Of a DNA stretch of 64,000 nt, positions 53,834 to 64,000 are shown piece by piece. The notes under the pieces were generated by a model that worked only from the letters and a program-made list of their open reading frames with translations, did no database searches and was not told the DNA's origin. Made by a program: the position numbers and the translations under genes. Location of the stretch: contig CM022303.1 of NCBI GenBank assembly GCA_011799875.1, positions 552,270,793 through 552,334,792 of the forward strand, read 5' to 3'. How positions within the stretch are numbered: the first letter of the stretch is position 1; each line of letters begins with the position of its first letter. This DNA comes from Thinopyrum elongatum (Eukaryota; Streptophyta; Magnoliopsida; Poales; Poaceae).

Positions 53834-56365
53834 TCATGCGGTGTTGTTGGCTCGATACGGGCATTCCCTACGTGAATGTCCAGGACACCTGCAAACGCGG
53901 CATCGCCTTGGTTCTCCCATCTGGCTATGGTCCATGTCATTGCGATGACGCCTAGACTGACATTGTCCCTTGGCGGTTCTCATCAAGTTGGCGTTGGGAA
54001 CCCATCTGGCCACAGCATTTTGTAGTTCATATCAATGCCCCAGGCCCAGAACTCATCGTTCCAAGTGTTGTACAGATTGTACATGTTGAAGTACGGCGAT
54101 ATGTATGGCTCGACACTGATTTTTTTGATCTGCAGCCGCACGGAGCACATGACTGCAAGGGTAGCCCTCAAGCTTGGGCTTGTTACAACTGCACTCACAA
54201 GACGTTGGGCCGAGGGTGACAGCTTGCTTTTTTGATCCTCTGTGGTGACCCTTAATGTACTTGGCCCGCACATTGACCTCCCACGTATTCCTGAGTGCGT
54301 CCACTTTCCTGCAGCCATGGCTTTGGGACTTCTTTGCTTTCTCGTCCAGATGTCTTTGCATCTTCTCGGACCATGGCTTGTTCAAGTCAACTTGTGCTTT
54401 GGCGACGGTGACCCTGTCTGCAAAGTATGACAGGGTACGGTTCCAAGTTTCTTCAATTAGGGCTGTGATAGGCAGTGCTCGCACGCCTTTAAGAACACCA
54501 TTGTACACCTCTGACATGTTGCTTGTCATTATTCCATACCGAGCCCCGGTGTCATGAGCCTGCGCCCACTTGTACAAATGAGGGCAATTCTCGCCGATCC
54601 ACTGGCTCAAATTTATGGGCGTCCTATGACCCCTCCGGTCTTCTCTCTGCGGCAAGGCCGCGCGCTCGATCTGACCATTCATACCTGCCCAGATCGCATT
54701 CATTTTGGCTTCAGTTTTCTGCATGCACATCCTTTTGAATAACTTGAACCAATCCTTATTTTTGAATTTGGAGTAAAAGTTTGCTGCCAAATGCCTCATG
54801 CACCACGTTCTCTCTAGATCTGGCCACCCCCACTCTTCTGGCGACTCCTTAATTATGTCGAGGGCGCTTAATAATCCAGTGTTGCGATCAGAGATGATGC
54901 AAACACCTCGACGCTCTTTCACGACACCCATCTTCACGCAGCTCAGGAACCACAACCAGCTATCTTTGTTCTCGCTCTCGACCAGTGCATATGCAATTGG
55001 AAGAAGCTGATTATTTGCATCTGCTGCAATCGCCACCAATAGTGTGCCCTTGTACTTTCCAGTGAGAAAGGTACCATCAACTAATAATACCGGGCGACAG
55101 TGCCTGAAGGCTTGTATAGTCTGGGCGAATGCCCAGAATAAGCGGTCCAGGATTAGCTCACCCGGATTCATTGGGTTTGGACGTTCTCTCCGCCAAACTT
55201 GAGTCCCCCTATTAGCACTTGCTATCTGATGAAGCATTCTGGGGGCATAAGAATAGGCCTCCTCATAGGTTCCATACAAGTTCTGGAATATATTTTCCTT
55301 CGCACGCCTAGCCTTGCTGTAGCTGACAGGGAAGCCAATTTGATCTTCTGCATCTTTTTGCAAAGCCCTAACACTACTGTTGAGACTTGCCTGCACAATC
55401 GTTTCCATCACCTGTGCCACATATCTTGCTGTCACATTGCAGTGATTTGAAAGGGTCCCAGTTTGCTCACAACTATGCTCCACTATTTTTGTGATATGCC
55501 ATGACTGACATACCCCAGGCTTCAGTCTAGCGAGAACTCTTCCGCGGCAACCTTTCGCGGTGTGGATGCATATGACCTTCAACTCTTTTTTATCAGACTG
55601 CTTCACTTTATGCTGGCGGTGGATGGCGATTGCATAGCTAGACATTGCCTGGTAAGCAGACTTCTTGTCTGGGAAAACCTGCCCAACCTCCAGGCTCCCC
55701 GCTTCTAGGCCAGAAACAGAGTGAAATTCATTGGTGATGCTCATATCCTGTAAAAACCCAGGTTGCAGTGACGCCGCCACCGCCCTCTGAGGAGGAACAT
55801 CTTCTTCTTCGCTTGACTCCGAAGACGCGGAAGAATGATCGCCATCATCTAGCGCCTCCGGCAATCCCTCCACGTGTTCGCTCATGTCAACGGCCGCAGA
55901 CCAATATCCTGAGTCATACACAGGCTGGCCGCCCGTCGGTTCCGATGGGCCGGCGCTAGGGGCTGATGTGATAGCCAACTCGACCTCACCACCCCTGCTA
56001 CTGCATCCGGCAACATCAGTGACTGAAATGAACTCCACATACACCATCGACTGACCAAACATTGAGTTATTGGGATTGCTTGCAAATCTCATGTACGACC
56101 CCCACGACCGATCACCTGTGACTGGCCGCAAACCCCAACGGGCAACTGTCCCATCATTTCCTCCGTCAACGACGAAGGCTTCCATTGTCATTTTTTTTCC
56201 CTGCATCCCTGGGCCAAACACCGCTCGGATGCACCTTCTGACTGCTGCTTAACCCACGTTCACCATGTCTCTCACTACAACTGTAGTCGACTCGCACAAG
56301 GACACATCCACCCCGAAAGGACCGTCGCGTAAGACGTCCCCATAGTACACTAACAAATTTTCCAT
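53834..56365 (-). pseudogene. MuDR-type transposase, nearly intact
   Basis: Reads from ATG 56365 (MENLLVYYGDVLRDGP) to TGA 53834-53836, 844 codons if continuous. N-terminal part acidic; MuDR DNA-binding region at FPDKKSAYQAMSSYAI and CRGRVLARLKPG. The MULE DDE core is LLVDGTFLTGKYKG (Asp), GVCIISDRNTGL (Asp) and MTSNMSEVYNGVLKG (Glu). SWIM finger CECSCNKPKLEGYPCSH and a C-terminal zinc knuckle CRVCRCPGHSRREC follow. Three lesions: TAA at 56249-56251 (codon 39); a frame change at a run of seven A near 54119-54125, just after SWIM; and a return to the first frame near 53989. A 722-codon stretch covering the whole catalytic core is open. The transcript probably starts in the right inverted repeat, because a donor (GAAG|GTAAGATC) lies at 57671-57679 and an acceptor (GGTTAG) stands before the ATG. 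Confidence 0.9.
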
Positions 56366-57867
56366 AGTACCTAACCAACATCCATATTTACATTTCAAAT
56401 AATTAGTAACCGAACATTTAGTAGCAGTACGATGACAACATTCAGTAGTAGTACGACTAAAATAATAACCGTATTTTCGTTACAAATATTCGGTTTGTTT
56501 TTATAATCATTTGCTTAGACTGTTTGCTTTTCTCTAACTACCCCAAAAATATCCTAAACTGGTTCTTGTAACATGCAAAAACAGAGCTTTTAGAAAAACA
56601 ACTATTGGTAAAAACCGAACGTAATTACTCGCTATCCAAACAACCACTAAATATAATAGTACGATAATAACATTTTAATATCATATGAGAAACATTTAAT
56701 ATCTTCCGGTTTTATAGAATTTTTTCATATCATACAAAAATAATCATTTATTTATAAATATTAATATTCGCAGCGGCATACATATTATTCACAACATTAC
56801 ATCAATATAAAAAATATTAACAAAATTACGGCGTCATTTATACCTCAGCTCCAATATGGATGTGCTTGCGAATGCAATTAAGCGTCAAAATAGTTCGAAT
56901 AAATATCCGTCACCAGTATTATATGAACGGAGTCAACCTATTATCACATGAACATCAATATTACACACGGATTTTTCTTTCTGCTATCAAAAGTATGAAA
57001 ATAGCACTTGCATGTATGTGGTCATCACCTCAAAAGGGACAGCGAAGATGGAAACACAATTTCTTCAATCACGTCATCTCCTCCTTGTTTGCTACTAAGA
57101 TGAATTATTTTACCTAATTACATACATCATTAAGTACATTAGCACGTAATCTTAACGTAGAAAATTTAGATTATTGCGACATAACAAAGTAGACCTACGG
57201 TTTCCTAACTATAGACTTATTAATAAACATACCACATGGAATGGACAATTACAGTACAATTTTTTTCTTAATTACCGTATTAAGATCTTCTCGCATGTCA
57301 ATACTAATGGACGCAGCTAACATTGATACAACATCTTCAACCTACTCTTCTTAAAAAAATAGTATAAATGCAACATCTGTCGTTTGAAATTATTTCTAAC
57401 TTCTAAGCACTAACATCGCATAGCTAATGACGAGCTAAAATACTAACTAATTACCACCGTGCATGCACAAAAAAATCAATGTATTGCAAAGCTCATACCT
57501 TGATCCTCAACTTCGTAGTTCACTTCACTAGGCAAATCCTAGTCTTCAAGCTCTAAATGACTCCAAAAAGTAATGAAATAATGCCTAACACAACAGAGAA
57601 TACATAGTTATGAACTAATCAAAAAGAGTAAAAACATCATGCGTGCGAATGAAACAAACAAAAATGGATAGATCTTACCTTCATCTATCTTTTCTTCAAC
57701 TTCAGCATATTCAAAATCCAACTCTAGATCGCCCTAAATCAAGAGTGAAAGTGCCTACTGAGTTTTTCTTTCTCAGTGTCTTTAGAAACTTAGAGAGCAG
57801 AGGAGAGGACCGAGGCCACGGAGAGTGTTCTTGCGCACGGAGCAGAGGCATAGCATATAAAAGGAGA
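56366..57867 (-). other. Transposase 5' intron and leader region
   Basis: AT-rich, without open frames of interest, as expected for a long first intron. The leader exon is probably about 57679-57840 (minus), starting near the inner edge of the right inverted repeat and ending at the GTAAGATC donor. Confidence 0.5.
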
Positions 57868-58556
57868 GGATCCCTGTAGTGTCGGCACAACAGTTCCCGC
57901 AGCATCGGATTCCCGCAGCGAGTGACTGATTCCCGCAGTGCCGTCCCATCCGCTCAAGCAATAGACAGAGCAATTCTCGCAGTGCCGTCGCATCCGCTGA
58001 GGCAAAAGAAGCAAAAGCAGGACTGATTCCCGGGCAGCAGCATATGAATCAGGGCGCGTGAATAAAGGAAATGGCGCGGAATCAGCGCCATTTACAACAG
58101 CGGATGCTGTCGGGCATGGAATCAGCGCCGTCTGCGTAAAAATTCCCGCACGTGGGAATTAGTGCCGTCAGCGTCGTTGTCGCTGTCGCGCGTGGGACAA
58201 CAGGGACGCCGCCTGCTGTAGTGGCGGCATGGCCCACCGGCGGGGGCCCCGACCAGCACGGCCTATCGGCCTGGGAGCGGCAGCGCAGCGCTGGCCGCCT
58301 CACATGGTGGCGGCAGGGCCCACCTGTCCTGTCCCGTTCCGTCCCGATACGAGGCACTGTACAAAAACCGTTTAACCCCGGTGGCCGCCTGCAGGCGTGG
58401 CGGCAGGGCCCGCCGCCTCCAGGCATGGCGGCAGGTGCCACGTGTCGCCTGCCGCGCCTGCCGCCACCGCCGAGGGGGTCCTTTTTGTCAAATTCATCTG
58501 CAGGTGGTCCTTTTTGGTAATTCGTTCGCGCAGGTGGTCTCTTTCGACAAAAAATC
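57868..58556 (-). repeat. Right terminal inverted repeat of the MULE
   Basis: 689 bp; inverse of 48291-48961. About 18 bp longer, mainly from small insertions in the GC-rich middle. Confidence 0.9.
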
Positions 58557-58565
58557 GTCGAATTC

Positions 58566-61433
58566 GGCGGCACTTTTGTCGTCAACATGCATGTAGGCGA
58601 TGTGCTAGCTTCTATCCTATGCAAGTGTGAGGTTCATGGGGGCATTGTTGTCCCCAAGTTCTGACCCGGATGCATCATTGCTGTCCCAAAGTGATGCAGT
58701 CCAAAAATTTGCCGTCATCATTGACAGAGCCACAGAGGCAGCCTGGCTAGGTCATCGTATATTTTCACCTGCAAGCCCTCCTTCCTCTTATCCCGATTGA
58801 ACTAATATAATCAAATAAGGTAGTGCTTTTTAGTGATTAACGTTTCAGTTTATGGTTTTTATACCATTATGTATACTGGCTACTCTTGATTTTCTTTCGA
58901 TTGACTTATGGTAAAGGTACTAAATGATGATAGTAACTTATGAATGCCAAATACATCTTACAGCGTAGTGTTAATTCGTTTATTCCCCGTCCACCTTTTC
59001 CGGGCTTGGGACTGACATTGGCAGTGTTAGCCCCTCTACACCTATTAATATTTAACAAACTTAAGAAATAATTAGTATATTTATGGTTAGCTATAGTTTC
59101 AACACAAATTAAGATTTAATCACTAAATATGAAAAGTGGTTTGATTCTGTTGTACATATAAAATATAACAATGTGTCGATGAAGTCACATAATATAGATT
59201 ATCCATGTTTGGTATTAATGAACTATTTCCACCAAACGTTGATGCATGTTTGCAATACTTCGGTACGATAGTAGACCATATATGTCCTCCCATATCATGT
59301 TAGCATAGCTAAGTCTGTTTTTATTTTCAAGATTTTTTGCAGTGCAAGGTAAATCGGTGGCTCTCTGAATGGTGGCAAATCAATGTTTCCCTGTTGGCAC
59401 CATAGTCCCAAAGGTGGCATGCTTTTTGCTCTACCTAAAGTTCTTTCTTCGTACCGAAAAATTCCATCCCCATCATTCACACTTGTATCTTGGTTTTTCG
59501 AAGTCCCAAGTTTCCAGACCATTCCTTTCCAACGTCCTGTCCAAGTTTCTGAATTTACCATCAATCTTAATATTAGTAATGTCTTGTATTGTTGATACTG
59601 AAAAAAGTATTTGGGGTTTGTTTCTTTCATGTACACTTTTTGTTACTTTTAGTAATGTACACTTTTTATTACTTTTAGTCATGTACATGTACATAACATA
59701 AATGAGGTTCATGAATGCCCAGATTTTAGATGTTGATTGTATTTTATTGTTGCTTACCTCATAGTCTCACCAGTCCGGTTGATTAGTGCTTCTTTTTTGC
59801 CGATTTTTCTGCAACCCTCTTGCTTTGTATTTTTCTTTTCTATGTAGTCTTGCCTCTTTAGCTTTGTCAATTGAGTTAATTGCCCTCCATAAACATAAAT
59901 ACCAATTAGTAGAAGTAAGATATGGAATTTCCTTCATAAGCAATTTATTACTCGTGGCGGTGGTCAATGTACATGATGAACATTTTTACAGGACATTGTT
60001 CCTTATGGCAATGGAACATTTTTTCCCTCAGTATTGATTTAGACGGAGTACATGGGTATGTTTTATCATGATTTTCTTGAAAGCATACTTCATGGCTATA
60101 GGTAGAACTAAATGTAACATGTTTTTGTGATTTAATAGAGCAATTTAAATTGGCTGCACTTGAAGATATGGAAATGCATGGGCGACCGGACTTTATAACC
60201 ACTTGTTCATGGTAAAATGTGTGGGATATAATTTTAGTACATCAAATCCATTGAGTTAATGAAGGAATATTTTTGTGGTCAAAAAGATTGGAGGACAAAG
60301 AAGAAGAATTGATGTGCAAAGCATAAGCAAGGCACATAATTTGCTTCATGCATACTATACTACCAGTTGTGCATCATTAGTGGTAAAATTTAGAACCAAA
60401 TGGATGATGATACGCATAAGGGTAAAACTTTGTGAAGATTTTCTTACTTCACGTGGATCAAAGGTTGTTCTTTTGGTGTAGCTGTTTAGTGTGGGACATC
60501 CCTATGCATGATTGAAGGCTGTCTATTTTTCTTGTCTCGCAGTTTCATTCTCCTCCTCTTGTGCCTAATTAGAATTGTTGCCCTTTTAGTTGTAACATTC
60601 TTGAGATACCACATATAAAAGTTTCACGATTAGTGATGGATCATCTTGTTAGATTGCATATTGGATTTGTTTTAACCACCTTGGCAGGTTTCCCAAATTC
60701 CTTGCTGTATGGCCCACCTTTTTTATTTTCATTGATTATTCCTACACAATAGAGAATGCAAATATAAAGTTAAAGAGGATTAGTTTATAATATTATTATA
60801 GATTGTCGCAGACCCAGAATTTATGTTTCTTAGGGTGATGGACGACTTTGAAGCTCAATGGCGATGTGCCCACTGGTCTTTGGACAGGGGAGTACCTTGC
60901 TCCGCCGCTTGAGACCTGGGCCAGCCGGCCCTGCTTGTCCCAATGGTGGGGCCACCACTAATTTCAGATTAATGCTCAAGTTTATGAAGATTCATTATTT
61001 TTATTACTTCTCACCTTACAAATATCTGTGTCTTAGAAGTAAAGGAGACCAACTTTCTGTAGAAATCTTTAATGATAAAGATGATCGTAAGTTCCAATCA
61101 TCACGTGAAGACACAAATATTGAGTATTTCTTAGTAGCAGCCGGACGAAGCGATCTCTACCTGATTAATGAGGTACTTTTTTTTGACAGAATTACTTAGG
61201 GACTCTGGCAAAATATTATGTGAAACATCATTTGATCTACAAACTCCAAGTGGATACCATATTGCAGTGCCATTTGCTTCTTAATGGACTTAAGACCTAT
61301 GGAAGCTGTTCCACAACCCCAAATTATAGTTGAGGAGCCAACTATAATAATTCTGTGAGATGGTACTTACTGGAGGCAGTTTGATCTCTCGACCGAGCCG
61401 ATTAGAATCGAGGATAGCCAACAGGAGATTTGT
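58566..61433. other. Right flank of the MULE, no supported gene
   Basis: 58566-58800 may be the other half of the sequence interrupted by the MULE. CCCGATTGAACTAATATAATC at 58793 resembles CCGATTGAACCAACATAATG at 48068, a weak hint of an older repeat. 59300-60480 has short open stretches on both strands without recognisable domains. 60858-61199 is an open plus-strand frame without motifs. I looked for Helitron Rep/helicase motifs here and saw none that I trust. Confidence 0.35.
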
Positions 61434-63426
61434 GTAACACCAACAGTGGTTAGCCACAGTAATCCCATTTTGATAATGCCAAGTCAGCATGATTATCAGT
61501 GCATGATCATCATTAACATCATATTGCATTTCAACTCCTAACCTCAAATTCAAATTTAAATGAAAGTGAAATATAAAAGTTGTCCAGCATAAAAACTAAA
61601 ATGTCCGATAAATGACAAATATTGCAGAGGCTAGTCTAAAATTTAAACCATTAAATAATAAAATACTTAGGTGGCTCTAACATAATTAAAACAGTAAGGT
61701 TTAATGCATTTTAATTATTATAAAAATGGTGTGAACTCAAATTGTCTCCAAACTAAATTTTGGTAGTAGTTGAGGATACCTAGTATTTGTTGGAGCAGTC
61801 CCTGTGTTTTGCAAAATTCAAAATGTGGCCTAACAATTTGCTAACTGAGAAAAGAAAATAAATAAAAGAAAAAGACAGAAGAAAGCAGAAAACAGAAGAG
61901 GAAAAAGGGAGAAAACCCCCGGCCCAACTGGGCCAAAGCCCAGCCGCCGGCCCACTCCCCTCCTACCTAACCCCCTACTCCCCCCCGTGACCTAGCCCAA
62001 TCACCCCGATCCCCCGTCCCCCCCCTCCCGTCCGGTCACCCCGCCGCCGCCACAGGAGCTCGCGCTCCGGCCGGCGCCCGTCGCCCCCGCCCCACGGCGA
62101 CCACCACCGGCGCCCGCATCGTCGCCTCCCCCGCCTCTTCGTCTCTTCCGCATGGCGCCCGGTTCCCCCCCTCGACCCCTTCTGGATCGGGATCGGGGGC
62201 AACGACCTCGCCCCCGCCACCAGTCGCCGGCGCTGCCCCGACCCCGTCGCCCTCGCCGCCGACGCCGTCTCCCCGTCCTCCACCTCCTCCCCAACGTCGC
62301 CTTCGAGCCACGCCGCCCCTCGCCCCTCCATCGCATGTGAGGACCTCGGCCTCCTCTTCCCCTGCCCCGCACCCTCTTCCCCGCGCGCTCGCGTTCGGCG
62401 CGCCCCGACCACGCTCGATGGGCGCGTCCGCGCACCGCCGCCCTCCCCAGCACGCGCTCACCACGCCCTCAGGCCGCGCCCGCGCATGACCCTGGCCGCG
62501 CCCTGCCTCCCCGCGGCCGCCCCTGCGCATGCCCGCAGCTGCTGCTGCTCGCCGCCCGCGCGGCTCCGGCCGCCGCCCCTGCTTCTCCGGCCACCTGCGC
62601 CACTGCGCCGCGCGGCCCTGCGCCGGCCTCGCCCACGACCGCTGCGGCCGCGCCCGCCGCCCGCTCGTCCGGTGCCCGCGCGCGCTATGCGAGCCCGGGC
62701 ATGTCCGGTGCCCGCATAGGCCGGCCCGGACACGTCTGCCCGCTGCCCCTGACCAGTGGGGCCCACGGCCCAGAACTGTTTAAAAATAATAATAATAATA
62801 ATAAAAATAATAATAATAATAAAATAAAAAATAGTTAATAAAATAAATAAATAGTTAATTAATTAATTAGTAAATTAATTAAGTTAATTAATCCTGTTTA
62901 ATTAGACTAATTAATTAGTTAACTTAAACTAACCCTAATGACTGCTGACATCAGCATGATGTCATGCTGACGTCATCTTTTACTATTCTGGATAATGTTT
63001 ATTTTAAATAATTAAATAAATTCCAGAAATTAATAAAAACTTTAGAAAATCATTTTAAATAATCCGTAACTCCGATGGAAAAACTTTGTACATGAAAGTT
63101 GCTCAGAACGACGAGACGAATTCGAATACGCGCTCCGTTCGTCCGTCACGCGTCCCTAACTATCCGAACGTGCAACCGTTCCCCTACGGTCATCTGTCTG
63201 ACAAATGTCCGGAATCGGGAAAACATTCCCGGATGGATTCCTCCTTCCTCGGTGACGTGCAACCACACGTTAGAACACACCCGGCACTGCATATTGTCAT
63301 GCCGTACTTTGCGTTGCTCATGATTTGCTGTGTATTTACACTGTTTCCTCCCCCTCTTCTCTCTCGTTAGACCCCGACACCGACGTCGTCCCCAAGACCG
63401 ACGCAGCTCCGGAGCCCGAAGACATT
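61434..63426 (+). repeat. LTR-like direct repeat, unit 1 (about 1.99 kb)
   Basis: Starts TGTAACACC; the same start recurs at 63427 with about 570 bp of near-identical sequence to the window end (CAGTGGTTAGCCACAG, TAATCCCATTTTGATAATG, GCCTAACAATTTGCTAACTG, CCCCCGGCCCAA). Inside are a GC-rich part (61910-62770), whose Pro/Arg or Gly/Arg open frames are compositional, an AATAAT-rich part, and GAAAGTTGCTCAGAACGACG with CGTTAGACCCCGACACCGACG, which resembles Triticeae Gypsy LTR sequence. Either a tandem LTR pair with little interior or one element inserted beside another. Confidence 0.6.
62773..62830. repeat. (AAT)n microsatellite
   Basis: AATAATAATAATAATAATAA-type run inside the LTR-like unit. 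Confidence 0.9.
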
Positions 63427-64000
63427 TGTAACACCCCCAGTGGTTAGCCACAGTAATCCCATTTTGATAATGCCAAGTCAGCATGATTATCAGTGCATGA
63501 TCATCATTAACATCATATTGCATTTCAACTCCTAACCTCAAATTCAAATTTAAATGAAAGTGAAATATAAAAGTTGTCCAGCATAAAAAATAAAATGTCC
63601 GATAAATGACAAATATTGCAGAGGCTAGTCTAAAATTTAAACCAATAAATAATAAAATACTTAGGTGGCTCTAACATAATTAAAACAGTAAGGTTTAATG
63701 CATTTTAATTATTATAAAAGTGGTGTGAACTCAAATTGTCTCCAAACTAAATTTTGGTAGTAGTTGAGGATACCTAGTATTTGTTGGAGCAGTCCCTGTG
63801 TTTTGCAAAATTCAAAATGTGGCCTAACAATTTGCTAACTGAGAAAAGAAAATAAATAAAAGAAAAAAAAACAGAAGAAAGCAGAAAACAGAAAAGGAAA
63901 AAGGGAGAAAACCCCCGGCCCAATTGGGCCAAAGCCCAGCCGGCCGGCCCACCTCCCCTCCTACCTAACCCCCTACTCCCCCCCGTGACCTAGCCCAATC
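63427..64000 (+). repeat. LTR-like direct repeat, unit 2 (partial, runs off the window)
   Basis: Second copy of the sequence that starts at 61434, about 97-98% identical by eye, cut by the window edge. Confidence 0.65.

Larger units (their letters stand above)
48291..58556 (-). mobile_element. Mutator-like element (MULE), four genes, 10.3 kb
   Basis: Terminal inverted repeats 48291-48961 and 57868-58556 begin GATTTTTTGTCGAAAGAG. The element is flanked by a perfect 9-bp duplication GTCGAATTC (48282-48290 and 58557-58565), the diagnostic length for Mutator. It encodes a MuDR transposase (minus), a plant-mobile-domain protein (minus), a Ser/Lys-repeat protein (minus) and a GRF-zinc-finger-like protein (plus). 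Transposase and plant-mobile genes carry few lesions and the other two are open. The flanking sequence on both sides may be the Helitron whose end is at 46515, which would make this a nested insertion. Confidence 0.93.

Noticed and set aside
59295..60202. Possible Helitron Rep/helicase exons
   Set aside because: Short frames with no two-His replication motif or helicase motif that I could identify.
61975..62783. Several 60-160 codon GC-rich open frames, Gly/Arg- or Pro/Arg-rich
   Set aside because: They overlap in many frames, have no motif, and lie inside an LTR-like repeat of extreme GC content.
1..64000. tRNA, rRNA or microRNA hairpin genes
   Set aside because: No tRNA A/B box pairs with a cloverleaf or rRNA segments were recognised; the fold-back MITEs could mimic microRNA hairpins, but I cannot support that by eye.

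Overview
This is nuclear genomic DNA of a large-genome grass, most likely a Triticeae species (wheat, Aegilops or barley group). The reasons are a BARE1/Angela-like Copia element whose LTR begins close to the familiar Triticeae form, a Tat-lineage Gypsy element, Stowaway-type MITEs, CACTA-like subterminal repeats, Mutator, Helitron ends, and cereal-type gene families (F-box/FBD, F-box/DUF295, DUF4283, B3). No rRNA, tRNA, CRISPR or prokaryotic-style operon was seen. Most of the window is nested transposable elements and broken genes.

Layout. 0-3.3 kb: two 338-bp non-autonomous Helitron copies flank a broken gene that still has a TATA box and a poly(A) signal. 3.4-9.15 kb: CACTA-like subterminal repeats enclose, all on the minus strand, a degenerate Werner-like exonuclease gene, an F-box/LRR/FBD pseudogene and a three-exon, 130-residue B3-like gene with no lesion. 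9,556-20,062: a complete-outline Gypsy element (10.5 kb, TSD CACAT, minus strand) that interrupted an XS-zinc-finger-like pseudogene (20.07-21.1 kb). 22.0-24.0 kb: six diverged tandem copies of a 320-415 bp unit. 24.05-28.25 kb: another CACTA-like element, with a clear right terminus, carrying a broken B3-like gene. 28.5-30.3 kb: C/T and CA microsatellites and a short coding-type tandem repeat. 30,965-39,541: a complete-outline Copia element (8.6 kb, TSD ACATT) with many stops and an internal RNase H deletion. 40.1-46.5 kb: an intact exonuclease-like gene, an F-box/DUF295 pseudogene and an intact DUF4283 gene. 46.5 kb: a minus-strand Helitron 3' terminus. 48,291-58,556: a Mutator-like element (10.3 kb, TSD GTCGAATTC). 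61.4 kb to the end: LTR-like direct repeats offset by about 2 kb.

The most notable object is the Mutator-like element. It has terminal inverted repeats of about 670-690 bp and a perfect 9-bp target duplication. It carries four genes: a MuDR transposase (DDE core plus SWIM plus zinc knuckle), a five-exon plant-mobile-domain gene, a two-exon GRF-zinc-finger-like gene and a 163-residue SSKGK-repeat protein. Three 63-bp promoter repeats hold six perfect E2F-type sites, and another such site lies in front of the GRF-like gene. The transposase has three small lesions and the plant-mobile gene one nonsense codon. The two accessory genes are open.

A second theme is host-like regulatory domains carried by transposons: B3-like folds in three separate places (one antisense inside the Gypsy element with its own TATA box), an XS-type zinc finger, and exonuclease-like proteins that have lost a catalytic aspartate. 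Many nonsense codons fit C-to-T change (CAG or CGA to TAG or TGA), as expected for methylated repeats.
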